From Buddleja alternifolia (taxonomy: Eukaryota > Streptophyta > Magnoliopsida > Lamiales > Scrophulariaceae), in assembly GCA_019426215.1 (NCBI GenBank), contig CM033399.1, positions 27,041,022 to 27,105,021 on the forward strand: a stretch of 64,000 nt of DNA. The letters are read 5' to 3'. Of this stretch, positions 44,301 through 54,151 are shown piece after piece; within the stretch, counting starts at the first letter, position 1; each line of letters begins with the position of its first letter. Under the pieces are notes generated by a model. That model ran no database searches and was not told where the DNA came from. It saw only the letters and a list, made by a program, of their open reading frames with translations. Both the position numbers and the translations under genes were made by a program.

Positions 44301-44591
44301 GCACAAGTCACTAGAAAATTTAATTTCAAAGCCTTTATCACAAAATTGACTTATGCTTAGGAGATTATGTTTAAGACCCTCGACATAGTATACATCATTG
44401 ATCATGATGTTCCCCCTATGCATGATACCTATACCTTTAGTTTTACCTTTAGAATTATCACCGAATATAACTTGAGGACCATTGGTTGCACGATAGTTGA
44501 TCAAGAGATCCTTTGATCCAGTCATGTGTCTCGATGATCCACTATCTATGTACCATACTGAAGCGTCGGTGTTGGCTCTAGGTACCTGCAT
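41340..44591 (-). CDS. Copia pol polyprotein (1083 aa)
   Basis: Uninterrupted. Protease [11 protein letters not shown] with Asp16; GAG-pre-integrase zinc-binding region (HRKMNH and CDACQMGK); integrase core with Asp in LHLDLFGP, Asp in IRSDRGTEF and Glu in [14 protein letters not shown] with [21 protein letters not shown] and catalytic YVDD ([12 protein letters not shown]); RNase H with [15 protein letters not shown] and STAEAEYVA, ending near ADIFTKAL. Pol starts 15 nt after the gag stop in a different frame, so a frameshift or reinitiation would be needed. All catalytic residues appear present; it is likely active or very recently so. Confidence 0.93.
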   Translation of the reverse strand: MQVPRANTDASVWYIDSGSSRHMTGSKDLLINYRATNGPQVIFGDNSKGKTKGIGIMHRGNIMINDVYYVEGLKHNLLSISQFCDKGFEIKFSSDLCEIIDVKTGSTKLKGRRTNNVYLVDWDSTLDNNPTCFVAKNQNELGWLWHRKMNHLNFKTISQLISLNLVEGLPKGSFNKDRLCDACQMGKQVKSSFKKKLHLSTSRILELLHLDLFGPIQIMSVSGKKYSLVIVDDFSRYTWVEFLASKDETSAKLTSLIRQLQNSKDLKVTRIRSDRGTEFTNHIVEKFCKDFGILHEYSAPRTPQQNGVAERRNRTLKEAARTMLAESKLPQRLWAEAINTACYTQNRCMINKQHEKTPYELWKGRKPNVSYFHVFGSKCFIHNNGSQSLKTFDPKADEGIFLGYAKNGKSFRILNKIKSKVEESIHVVFDDANQEPSKVNINDAGIEDLSQQASQINLCDDSDIDEDNEIIVPNPKTTRKDINDDIARNADDHEGNVHQEQIQTINTEAPTQGIGQAPTQFNQTLDQSLNSFQPDRKWLRDHPPELIIGDIGAPVRTRAATINEAMFASFLSQMEPKKVDEALNDPSWIEAMQEELNQFERNKVWTLVPRPTHQGVIGTRWVYRNKMDENGIVIRNKARLVAQGYCQEEGIDFDETYAPVARLEAIRMFLAFAAFNKFTVYQMDVKSAFLNGKLQEEVYVEQPPGFINNHGKSMVYKLDKALYGLKQAPRAWYDTLSIFLIGKGFSKGSVDTTLFKITHNEDILLVQIYVDDIIFGSTNKRLCEKFSKMMQDQFEMSMMGELTFFLGLQVKQLPNGIFINQTKYTRDMIKKFGMENASLSKIPMSQTLKLDRDDNGKKIDITNYRGIIGSLLYLTASRPDIMFSVCMCARFQADPRESHLIAAKRILKYLKGTQNVGLWYPRDSPFELIGYSDADFAGCKIDRKSTSGTCQFLGDRLISWHSKKQQSIATSTAEAEYVAAGSCCAQILWMRQQLRDYGIILDPTPIHCDNQSALAMTQNPVLHSRTKHIDIRYHFLRDHVQKKDISMHFIGTEKQLADIFTKALNEQRFLTLRSELGMIDLNA

Positions 44592-44605
44592 TCAAAAGGG
44601 CAGAT

Positions 44606-46819
44606 CTAATTTCCTTTAGGTACCCATTTTGTTTTGGGTCCTTCTTTGTTAGTGACGTGAATTAGATTTTTCGGAACCCATATTTGCCTTATCTTCACTA
44701 TGGGAGAAAGATTGGCCTTCTTGGGTTTCGTTTTGAGTTGCATACCTTTTCTAGATGTATAGAAATATCCTTGATTATAGTGATAATCATAATCGTATTC
44801 ACAATTATCATAGTGTTGATAATATGAACTGGATTGTTTTGGATATGGACGTTTGATTCTGTTTGGTACTGGCTTAGGATGCACTTTTGGTGCGGGACGC
44901 TTAACGTTTGATTCACTGGCAGAAAATATCTCCTTAGCTTTTTGAGCGTTTGGATATATTTTCTTTTGTGAGACATTCACTTTGGTCTTTCCTTTGCCTG
45001 AGTCAATGTTGACTTTATCATTAGCTTTTGTACCAGTATTTGTTGATTCATTCAGCGTTTGTCTGATTGAACTTTCTTCAACAAAGATTACACCATTTTC
45101 TTTGTTGATTGTTGTAACATTGGACGCTTTGGCTTTATAACTGAATTTATCAAAACCTAGACCGGTCTTTTCACCAAATGCCCTGGTTATTTTAGTCACA
45201 TTATCTAGCGTTCTAGACGCTTTTGATAATGAAGAGATAAGCTGCTCTGATTTGGCAAGTTTAGCGACCATTTCAGCTTCTCTTTTGACTATTATATCAA
45301 GATCACCTTTTAGCTGAGTAATTTCACTTTCGAGTGATTGGTTTTTCTCAATGCACTGTTGCTGAATTTGCAACTCTGCTTTGAGCGTTAGGTTATCACT
45401 TCTGAGTGCTGAAATAATACGATGGTGATTTTGGAATAATTGGGTGGCATCTTGACAATCTGTATAATATTCCTTTACTTTGTCAAGTAATTCATCATAA
45501 GAGAGGGGATGATACAGATCAGTGGTTACCTCAGATGGTACGTCGTTAGATGCTTCATTTTCTCTTGCCATGAGATAAATGAATGCTGAGTCCTTTGATG
45601 GTTCATCATCGCTGCTTTCATCTGATGATTCCAAGTCCTCTTCAGGCGTATAGAGAGGTTCTGATTCTGCTAGCAAGCCTTGTTGTCTCAGGTTGCTCCT
45701 GAATTGGTTTCTATCCGTGTGATCTTGCTTTGTAGGTTTAGACACATTTGGATATGGGCAATTAACTTGGAAATGCCCTGGTCTCCTGCAGTTGTAACAA
45801 AGATTGGTCTTCATCTTTTGTTCGTTTGTTAATCTTGTGGATCGTTGGTTTAACGCTGCAGGCGCTGAGAGATCTTGCTGAGAAGGAGTTTGATATTGAA
45901 TTGGCGCTAGGGAGGAGGACGCAGGATAGTGAGGCGCTTGATATTGTGGTTGTATTTGAGGAAGCGCTTGATATGAACTTTGTCCTGGGTGCTTAGGACT
46001 GTTTCCCTTCTTTTCATATTTCAGGAATTTCCTGAATCTATTTAGAAGCGCCAGTTCTTCTTCCTCACTTATATCCGAACCTTTTTCTTTGATAGGTTTT
46101 CCTTTGATTGATGCCATTAGCGCTCCAGATTCGATCACTGGATTACTTACTGCATCACTGGCCGAATTCAGCTCAAACTCAAATGCTTTGAGTTCTGAAA
46201 AAGCATCTTCTGGAGTTAGGCTGTCCAGATTGTTTGATTCTCTCATTGCAGTTGTTTTCATCAGGAATCTGCTTGGAAGACTTCTAAAGATTTTGACCAC
46301 TGTTTCTCGATTTTGTAGCTCCATACCCAGAGATGTTAGTTCAGTGACAAGGGCTGTAAACCTCATGTCTAATTGCTCTAGCGTCTCATTAGGTAGCATC
46401 TTGAAGCCGTTGAATTTTTCTTTGGCAATTGATAATTTGTTTTCCTTTATTTGTGCTGAGCCACCACAAATAGTAGCCAACTTATCCCAAATTTCTTTAG
46501 TTGTATTGCATGATTTGACTTTGTTGAATAAGTTGTCATTGTCACCAATGGCTGTGTATAATGCATTCCGACCGACATTGTCTAGATTGGCTCGTCGACG
46601 CTCATCGGTGGACCATTCTTGTTTGGGCTTCTCCACATAACCGTCAGGTGTTTCTCCTGTGGCTTCGGGCGCTCTGGTGATAACTTTGTATATTTTGATT
46701 GGCCCATCTGAAATGATATCACACATTTCATCATCACATGAACACAAATAAGTAAACGCTTTGACCTTCCAAGAGTCATAATTTGACTCGGTCAACTTGG
46801 GAACTTTAGAAAATGCCAT
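44606..46819 (-). CDS. Copia gag (737 aa)
   Basis: Structural protein forming the virus-like particle. The N-terminus (KLTESNYDSWKVKAFTYL, W-rich, then EIWDKLATICGG and MLPNETLEQLDMRFTALVTE) is the copia gag fold. A CCHC knuckle CYNCRRPGHFQVNC lies near residues 344-357. Then an acidic serine-rich stretch, a coiled coil (LESEITQLKGDLDIIVKREA) and a Lys/Tyr-rich C-terminus. It is longer than typical copia gag, as in Sireviruses. It ends in TAG at 44606-44608. Confidence 0.9.
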   Translation of the reverse strand: MAFSKVPKLTESNYDSWKVKAFTYLCSCDDEMCDIISDGPIKIYKVITRAPEATGETPDGYVEKPKQEWSTDERRRANLDNVGRNALYTAIGDNDNLFNKVKSCNTTKEIWDKLATICGGSAQIKENKLSIAKEKFNGFKMLPNETLEQLDMRFTALVTELTSLGMELQNRETVVKIFRSLPSRFLMKTTAMRESNNLDSLTPEDAFSELKAFEFELNSASDAVSNPVIESGALMASIKGKPIKEKGSDISEEEELALLNRFRKFLKYEKKGNSPKHPGQSSYQALPQIQPQYQAPHYPASSSLAPIQYQTPSQQDLSAPAALNQRSTRLTNEQKMKTNLCYNCRRPGHFQVNCPYPNVSKPTKQDHTDRNQFRSNLRQQGLLAESEPLYTPEEDLESSDESSDDEPSKDSAFIYLMARENEASNDVPSEVTTDLYHPLSYDELLDKVKEYYTDCQDATQLFQNHHRIISALRSDNLTLKAELQIQQQCIEKNQSLESEITQLKGDLDIIVKREAEMVAKLAKSEQLISSLSKASRTLDNVTKITRAFGEKTGLGFDKFSYKAKASNVTTINKENGVIFVEESSIRQTLNESTNTGTKANDKVNIDSGKGKTKVNVSQKKIYPNAQKAKEIFSASESNVKRPAPKVHPKPVPNRIKRPYPKQSSSYYQHYDNCEYDYDYHYNQGYFYTSRKGMQLKTKPKKANLSPIVKIRQIWVPKNLIHVTNKEGPKTKWVPKGN

Positions 46820-46911
46820 GAAGAATTTAAAGTAATTTTGAAGCGACTATATAAAAAAATGGATCTGAACAAGCAGTTACGCTTGGAAACGCTTAGGTTT
46901 CAACTTCAACC

Positions 46912-46923
46912 GCTCTGATACCA
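46912..46923 (-). other. tRNA-Met primer-binding site of the copia element
   Basis: The minus strand reads TGGTATCAGAGC two bases inside the 5' LTR edge (46926), the standard copia primer site. Confidence 0.9.
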
Positions 46924-46925
46924 CT

Positions 46926-48701
46926 TGTTGGTCCCAAGTGGTATACGAAAGGGTCTAGAAGGGGGGGGGGGGGTTGAATAGAACCTGAAGTCTTTTTCGA
47001 CTTCTTAAAAATTCGTATCACTTTGAAGTATTTGAACGCTTGACAGGTTTAAGCGCTGGATGTGACGCTTGAGAAACGTTAACTTAGACTCGGTGATTTC
47101 AACGCTTACCAAAGTAGGGCAGAGTTTAGTCACTAAATCAGAGTTAGCACAGCGGAAGTATTTTATAGCTTAGCGTTCGGTTAATTAATCGAAAGTGGTC
47201 GCTTGGTTGTTTTAAGACTTTATCAGAATGTATGCAGTATGAATAGTAAAGCAGTAAGACAATGAATGCTTAAAGAGGTAAATGACACAAGATATTTGTA
47301 AGGTTCACTGGGTGATGTAATCCCAGCTACGTCCTTCTTCTCCTTTTATCAGGGAGGTTTTTCCACTATGATGATTATCGAAGAGTCACACAGAGACTTC
47401 TACAAGATAGAGGGAGATTGGATATGATCTTGGAACTCCTTGGTCACACAGATTTCAGCTCCACTAAAGATCTTCTATCCCCTTGCTTCTTTCACTCAGA
47501 AATGGTGCAAGTTACTCTTGATCTCGGAACTCCTTGGTCACACAGATTTCAGCTCCAATAGAGATCAACTTCAACAAGCTTCTTTTACACAAAAATATTG
47601 CTTGCAAGTCAACCAGCTTTCTCACTCAGATGAAAGGTGTTGATGGTTTTGGTCACGGGTTTGTTTGTTTTTGGAAAGTTCAAACAACTTGGGGATATCT
47701 CAATGGTAGTATAGGTTCTTCTTAAAAAGAGATTTGAGATATGGGTGACTGTCTCTGGAATATTTGTGAAAAGCTTATATGGATATTTGGCTATGATTTT
47801 TAGTAAGCTTTTCTTTCAACAAGGTAGGTATTTTTTGTGTGTGTCACTTTTTCATCGGTTTACTTGTTTGTTGAAAGAGCTATTTATAAGGTATTGGTGG
47901 TTTTTGTCCGTTTGACTCGGTTGGAGTCTCGTTTCCCCAAACATTCCTTGAGTTCAGACATTTCTAACTTTGGGTATATTTAATTGGTTAGGCATGGTCT
48001 TGGTTTCATAAATCTGACAGTCTAGGTCAAAGATATGGCTTGCCCATAAGTTATAGTGCTTATATTTTAATAGCACTTATCCGACTTTTAATGCATCTTG
48101 TCTTATTTCCGTTGGAAATAATTCGTCCGTTTGATTCATGCATTTTTTAAGTCTTTGGATGGTTTTGGGTCTGAATTCTTTTTCAGGTTACGTTCTTTGT
48201 AGGTTGTGTTGGTTTAACCTTTTTGGACGCTTCCTGAAGAGAATAGTTATTCTCGTGTATTGGACAGACGCTTGGACTGATCCTGACTTTCTTTTCTTTA
48301 TTTCAGACGCTTACTCTTCAATCTTGTCTTGATGGTCTCACTGAGAATTCCGTCATTTCACTTGATGTTGAGTATTCGGCCTGAGTTATCCATTCGTAGT
48401 TTGAGCACTGGGATAATCCCTAAAGCGTTTGACGGACGCTTCAAGATATCTTTATCCATTGTAGCTTTAGACGCTTGATCTTCACCTTCATCACTTGGTA
48501 GACTCACCCAGAATTTTCCTAAGTGTTTTAGTGTCACATACTTAGTCTAAGGAATTCTACAAAGATAAATACTATAAGCCTAAGATAAATAAGCTTTCAG
48601 GTACTTATACATAACATTCTATGAAAGCTTTTACACTTTTCGGAGTCTAACAGAAAGTCCTATTTGTCATCATCAAAACATCTAATATGAAATTCCTAAC
48701 A
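46926..48701 (-). repeat. 5' LTR of the copia element, with promoter
   Basis: 1776 bp, nearly identical to 34390-36157. TATAAATA on the minus strand (plus 47881-47888) is the likely LTR promoter TATA box, about 810 bp from the outer end. It starts TGTTGG and ends CTAACA. Confidence 0.92.
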
Positions 48702-49024
48702 ATTTGCTTCTAAATTTCCAGATGAGATAACTGATAAAACTCAATTACAAAGATTTTAGGAAGTTTAAATTATATTTTAGCCTATTATAAAAATCTTGCT
48801 GAAGATACTGCTATTTTATATGATAGATTAAAAAAGAAACCAAAACCTTGGTCAAAACAGTATACTAATGTTGTAAAAAAAAAATAAAAGAAAAGGTTAA
48901 AACATCACCTTGTTTAATATTAGCTAACCCAAATTGGGAAAAAATTGTTGAAACGGATGCCTCTGAAATTGGTTATGGTGGTATCCTAAAATAGATTAAT
49001 CCTATAACAAAACAAGAAAATCTT
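48702..49024 (+). pseudogene. Pararetroviral RT thumb/connection, third piece
   Basis: After the ATTTG target duplication the viral frame resumes (SKFPDEITDKTQLQ, then KNLAEDTAILYDRLKKKPK), with TAG and a frameshift in an A-run near 48875. It reaches the start of the RNase H domain (ETDASEIGYGGIL), where the LINE interrupts it. Confidence 0.7.
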
Positions 49025-50320
49025 TTTTTTTTTTTTGGTGTAAAGTAAGACTTTATTACCAACAAACACCATATACAACAAATCAGCCACACATCATTAC
49101 AAAAGTTGCCTGTGTGTCTCAAAATTCAAACAGAACAGTTAAACAGAAGACAAATCAAAACCACTATCTCAATATTAATTCAATGTACTTTCTATCTCTA
49201 TTTGTTAGTTTTTGTGAGTTAATTCTCTGTAGCCTCACACTCAACTCCATCTTCTAACTATCTCCAATCTGCTTCCACTCCCTTTTCCCTTTGTTAAACA
49301 ACCTTCTATTTCTTTCTTCCCAGATTTTGTAGATCACACCTGCCATGCTAGCCATTAATATCTGTTGTTTAAGTTTCCAGGCCTCAAACGCAAATCTCAT
49401 CCATCTGACCCATCGACCAATCGACATAGGACAATTCAAGACATTAAGCCACTGCATAATGTATTGGACCAACTCTTGAGTCTAACCACAGCTAAAAAAT
49501 AAATGTTCAATATTTTCCATCATACCCCCACACAGTAAGCAAGAATAATCAGAAATCAAAATAAATTGACCCAGTCTAGCTCTAGTGAGCAGTCTCCTAT
49601 GCATCACCAACCATTTAATGAAAGAATGTTTAGGGAGATTTAGTGAGTTCCAAACAATTTGAGCTTCCCTAAACTCATCTTGAGCCCCTAGCAGCCATTC
49701 ATAGCCACTATTTATAGTGCAACATCCAGATTTAGTATGCAGCCAATGGTTGTCAAGGAACCCGGCCATCAACTTCCTTTTCACAGAGTTTATTTTCTTC
49801 CACGCCCAACTACAGTCCATAGGGGGATTATGGCTCCAAAATTTAGCATATTTAAGGTACACACTATTAATCCATCTAACCCACAGTGTGTCTTTTTTTT
49901 GAGAGAATGCCCATACTTGCTTCTCTACAGCAGCTATATTCCACACTTTGCAATTCTTCACACTTAACCCACCCTGCCTCTTCTTTGCACAAACTCTCTC
50001 CCAACTTATCAAGGCCATTTTGCTCTGATTATCTTTCTTTCCCCATAGGAATTCCCTGCATTTTCTGTCCACTTCTTTAACAATTGCTTAGGGCAACAGG
50101 AAAATACAAGACCAATATATATGCAAAGACATCAAAACCGAGTTAATTAGTTGGGATCTCCCTGCATAAGAGAGATTCTGAGAGGCCCAACATGATAATC
50201 TGGCAGTCATTTTATCCACAAGAGTATGGCAATCCTGTCTCGACAACCTAATAGGGGAAACAAGTACCCCAAGGTATCTCATTGGGATAATCTGGCAGTC
50301 ATTTTATCCACAAGAGTATG
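49025..50320 (-). mobile_element. 5'-truncated LINE
   Basis: Poly-A tail on the minus strand (T-run from 49023 on plus). Exact 13-bp flanks ACAAGAAAATCTT (49012-49024 and 50321-50333). The minus strand encodes the C-terminal end of a LINE polymerase: RT tail (NLSYAGRSQLINSVL), then CREFLWG, the zf-RVT region (YSCLLCGG...IEHLFFSC) and IYKIWEERNRRLF. A frame change at about 50072-50088 and a stop near 49480 break it. A 35-bp piece (GATAATCTGGCAGTC...) is present twice at the 5' end (about 50193 and 50286). Confidence 0.85.
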
Positions 50321-50333
50321 ACAAGAAAATCTT

Positions 50334-50638
50334 ATCAGATTGCATTCTGGGAAATGGAATAATAGTCAAAAGAATTATGCTACTATAACCAAAGAAATTC
50401 TTGCTATAGTAAAATGTATATTAAAATTTCAAGATGATTTATATAATCAAAAATTTGTGATAAAAACAAACTGTAAAGCAATCAAGTTTATGTTTCAAAA
50501 AGATTTCAAACATAATGTGTCCAAACAAATGTTTGCTAGATGGTTGGCACATCTTGCCCCTTTTGATTTTGAAATTATATAAAAAAAGGGAGAAGATAAT
50601 AATCTTCTAGATTTCTTAACTCGAGAATATTTAACCTA
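50334..50638 (+). pseudogene. Pararetroviral RNase H end
   Basis: Continues the RNase H interrupted by the LINE (SGKWNNSQKNYATITKEILAI, then CKAIKFMFQKDF and MFARWLAHLAPFDFEI), matching the caulimovirid RNase H C-terminal part. A TAA at 50580-50582 is followed by residues that fit the same domain end (LLDFLTREY). Confidence 0.75.
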
Positions 50639-50815
50639 ATAAATATTTTAGGATTGCAATCTCGAGGTAGAGGACCCTCCTCTTTTAGAGGCAGGGGTGG
50701 TCGTGGAAGAGGTCAGGATAATATTCTGACACAACATGGAAGAAAAATGCTCATAGCAGCAGATTTATCATCAGACTCTAAGGAATTTCTAGAATTTAAA
50801 AGGCAAAAATAAGTC
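50639..50815 (+). pseudogene. Arg/Gly-rich pararetroviral tail
   Basis: An RG-repeat stretch (LQSRGRGPSSFRGRGGRGRG) then KEFLEFKRQK and a stop. An RG box would suit nucleic-acid binding; its identity is unknown. Confidence 0.4.
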
Positions 50816-52061
50816 AAGTATTTCATTAGAGTAGTCCAATTCACCCGTTGGTGGGGTCGACCTCGAAATGCGACTTGATGGGCAAATGGTAGTCTTAGAT
50901 GATATCTAAATGAGATTTGTTCTTTCATAAGTGAGTGAGAAAGTACCATATGTGATTATAGATGAATAGAGATCAAAGTCTTTGGCCAAAGTAAAAAGAG
51001 ATCTCAATAATCTCGTATTATTATAATTAACACATACGCTCAAGTCCAGTGAGTTTGACATAGCCATAACTCTCACTTGACTGGGGTACACGAACAAAGG
51101 GTTTATACTTATACGGTATTTACGATTGGAAGGTTGTAAAAAGGATCCAATCATTCGATTTCGTTTGGGCTACGAAGTGGGCCACGTGACTGGCTAGGTG
51201 TTACCCACTTCCTTTGGTTTCCTCTCATTTCCAAACAAAACGAACCTAAAGAGTCGCGCTAAAGGATTGATAAAAGAAAAATTGAAAAAAGAGTTTCTAT
51301 TTTTCTTCTAGGAGTTTTAATTTATTGGATAAATTAAATTATTAATTATTCATTAGATGAAATAATTAATTATATGGGTAAGATTAATTATTAATTAATT
51401 TTCTATGGAAATATATTAATGGATTAATTTATCTCATTAATTTGATTATTTAATTAATTAATTTATTTATTGGATATAATAAATTATTAATTAAATAATA
51501 AATTAATTAAAACAAAACAATTCCCGGACTTAAAGAAGGCGTCCATACTAGGTCATATTGGGCGTCCAAGGTGATGCCCAATTTACTAGGGCTCTTTTGT
51601 TTTGTCTTGTTCAATAAGTCATAAGGTATATAGGACTCTTTGACCTAGAACAAGGGTATCACTTTGATAACTCTTCTAGAAAGAAAGAAGAAAAATCCCG
51701 CTCCCTCTCTATAATACTAGCCGTCGCCCCCTTAGAGAAATTAGTGGGAATTTTTCGTCAATCAATCCGTGCATGATAATTTAGAGACAACGTAAGTTCG
51801 TTGTTCGGATCAAATTTAAGAAATTCGAAGAATTCAAGAATTGAAGATTATACGTGGATTGAAGAAATCAAGAGTTCATCAATTCAAATTTTAAGTGAAG
51901 AATAAGATTTTTCAACCACTTCGATTCAACTGGTAAGTATTTATTCGTTAAGCGGAATTGTCAAGTTGAATATGCGATCATTGAAATCAAAGTTTGGGTT
52001 TGTAAATTAAATTTTTGAAATCCTTCCGATGCGTTTATATAATTTTTCGCGAAAGCTAACA
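50816..52061 (+). repeat. Probable 5' LTR region of a degraded copia element
   Basis: Non-coding. The right end GCGAAAGCTAACA directly precedes a tRNA-Met primer site at 52063, as an LTR 3' edge should. The left edge could not be fixed because no matching LTR was found at the other end. It contains a very AT-rich TTAATTAATT-type block (51340-51510) and a short inverted pair, GTCCAGTGAG / CTCACTTGAC (51040-51085). Confidence 0.45.
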
Positions 52062-52062
52062 A

Positions 52063-52074
52063 TGGTATCAGAGC
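52063..52074 (+). other. tRNA-Met primer-binding site
   Basis: TGGTATCAGAGC, plus strand, two bases behind the CA end of the LTR-like region. Confidence 0.75.
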
Positions 52075-54151
52075 CAATCTCTGATTCGCATATTTAATTG
52101 TGTTTATGTGATTTATGATATGCATAATATGTGTTTTTGAAGCATGCGATTATGTATTAATTAAATCTGCATTTTTATGGTTTTAAGCATGAATTTTGAT
52201 TTTTTATATTTATTGTAAATCTGGGTATATTTGTGATTATGTAAAAAATCAAGAAACGAGGCCGAACTGACTCTGCGCAGCAGCTGGCACGCGCGCACAA
52301 CATGCATCGTCTTGCTGCACGCATACGGCCTGGCCACTCGGCCACACGGCTCGACGGACCGTGTGTTCCAACACACAACCAGCTGATTTGGGTCCGGGAT
52401 CCGGGTCTGCAAATGGGCTATGTATTGGGTCGAAATTGAAATTTGGGTTTGGGTAAATTTAATTATCTGGGTGGGTTAAAAGGATGGTGACCCGGTATAA
52501 TTTAATTAAGCTTAACAAAAAATTTAATCAATTTTGACTTATTAATTAGTTTGGGCTTAATTTAATTAATTCCAAATGGGCCATTGGATAGGTAATTTGA
52601 ATTTTAATTAAAACTAGCCCAATAGAAATTAATAAAGTGTGCATGTTTTTCCTAATTAATTAATTTGAACCCAATTGAATTAAATCCAAGTACAACAAAA
52701 GGATGGTACCTTGGGTTTGATGAAATTGAGCCCAATAAGATTAATTGGAATAAAATATTTAATTAGAGTAATTAAGTATTATTCTTGGAGATTAATAATT
52801 AATTTATGCATTAAATAATATTAATTTTTCCTCAACTTGGAAATTACTTGAATATTTGAATATAGAATATATATTATTTTTCTTGGATGATTAATAATAA
52901 ATACTTTAATCAAATAAAAGTTTTTCCATTTAATGATTGCTTTAAATCATAATAAAATAGAATAGAATTCCATATTTTATGTATTCATTTAGTTGGAATA
53001 ATATTATTTTAATTAAAGGTGGATATACTTAATTTATTATTATTTATATCAAAGCCATCTAGTAGGACTAGAATGATTTTAATCGAAATAAATAATATAT
53101 AAAAGTTGGGAATTAATAAAAGACTTTTTAGTTGGATTAAAATTTTAAATATCAACATAAGTGTTTTAATATTGCGAGCATGTATTAAATGTTGCGAGCA
53201 TGTATTAATTGATGCGAGAATGTCTTATGTGATGGAAACACCGATCATGGACTTAGGTTATGTTCGATTTACTTTTCTTTTCATGGGTTGTTGTAGTAAA
53301 ATAATTTAGAATTATTTAAGCCCGTAAAGTTTTGTCTTTCCGCTTTACCTTTACATGTGATGGCCTATTGGCTCGGGCCTCTAGAAAAGTCCATGATCGA
53401 GTGTAAATGGATTTATTTATTTATTTAATTCCATGATTAATATTGATAGGCATATTTATTAGTAGTATAATTTATGCATGTTCAATATGTGATAGTTGTG
53501 TTATATCAATTGACTAATGTGCAAAGTGAGACCAAATGTTTGACAATTTAAATTCTCCGAAATAAATAATACCGAGTTAGAAAAGGATGTGTGACATCCT
53601 CGCCCTCCACTAAGCTTTCTAAAATTAAAATTACTATAAATGTGTAATGCTTCCCAGTTATGGGGGTTATGCATTTAGAAATAATTTGAAATTTTATTAA
53701 GTGAATGGAATGCCTTATTCGAAACATATTTCACCCCAGAAACCTGTTCGGTTGCAAGGTGAAATTCAAATGTTAGATTATAGAAGTTAGTGGGAATGAA
53801 CTCGGGTAGTTCACGAGCTTAGAAATCGGTTAGGTTGCGGTTTGGTGAACTATGGGCAAAAGTATTGAAATATTATTGGAAAAATTGATGTTAGACGTCA
53901 TTTCAATTAATTTAATGGGCCAGAATCGGTTAGGTTGCAACCCATGTAATTAATTGAGGACCTCAATACCCGTTGTGGAATCAATGCCAATAATGATTCC
54001 CGATTTTCACATGAGAGTGTGGGATTTGAAAAATGCAGTGGGAGCCAAGATAAATTTTAAGTCCTTAATTTTTCTTGGTTAAGTCAAATACAAGTAATCT
54101 AATTTAATCTGGTTTATTTCTGCAGTTATTATCTCGTCTATCTCTCTCAAA
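52075..54151 (+). other. Long non-coding leader before the degraded copia gag
   Basis: 2.1 kb without coding potential. A GC-richer patch (52255-52400), a short tandem repeat (TTGCGAGCATGTATTAA near 53170-53215) and three CGGTTAGGTTGC-like segments (53750, 53830 and 53928). It may be one leader or contain an older insertion. Confidence 0.4.

Larger units (their letters stand above)
34390..48701 (-). mobile_element. Full-length Ty1/copia retrotransposon with extra ORFs (Sirevirus-like)
   Basis: 14,312 bp, flanked by ATTTG (34385-34389 and 48702-48706). On the minus strand: 5' LTR (48701-46926), tRNA-Met primer site, gag (737 aa), pol (1083 aa, order PR-INT-RT-RNase H, hence copia), three extra ORFs, polypurine tract, 3' LTR (36157-34390). 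The LTRs differ by only about four substitutions and three small indels as I read them, so insertion was recent and the element may be autonomous. Large gag and long sequence between pol and 3' LTR recall Sireviruses; that lineage call is inference. Confidence 0.92.
30815..50815 (+). other. Second endogenous pararetrovirus (petuvirus-like), fragmented by three retroelements
   Basis: Old, inactive plant virus copy on the plus strand. Collinear order: degraded coat/upstream region (30815-31437), aspartic protease (31438-31857), RT (about 32040-32627, 34201-34389, 48707-49011) and RNase H (50334-50638). After removing a solo LTR, a full-length copia element and a LINE, about 2.8 kb remains. Movement protein is missing. 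The RT reads like the petuvirus lineage (NVIPFGLKNAPSE; YIDDI followed by LVFS). Several in-frame stops are present besides the insertions. Confidence 0.75.

Noticed and set aside
46089..46640. Plus-strand ORF of 183 codons
   Set aside because: It lies antisense to the intact copia gag and has no recognisable domain, so it is a shadow.
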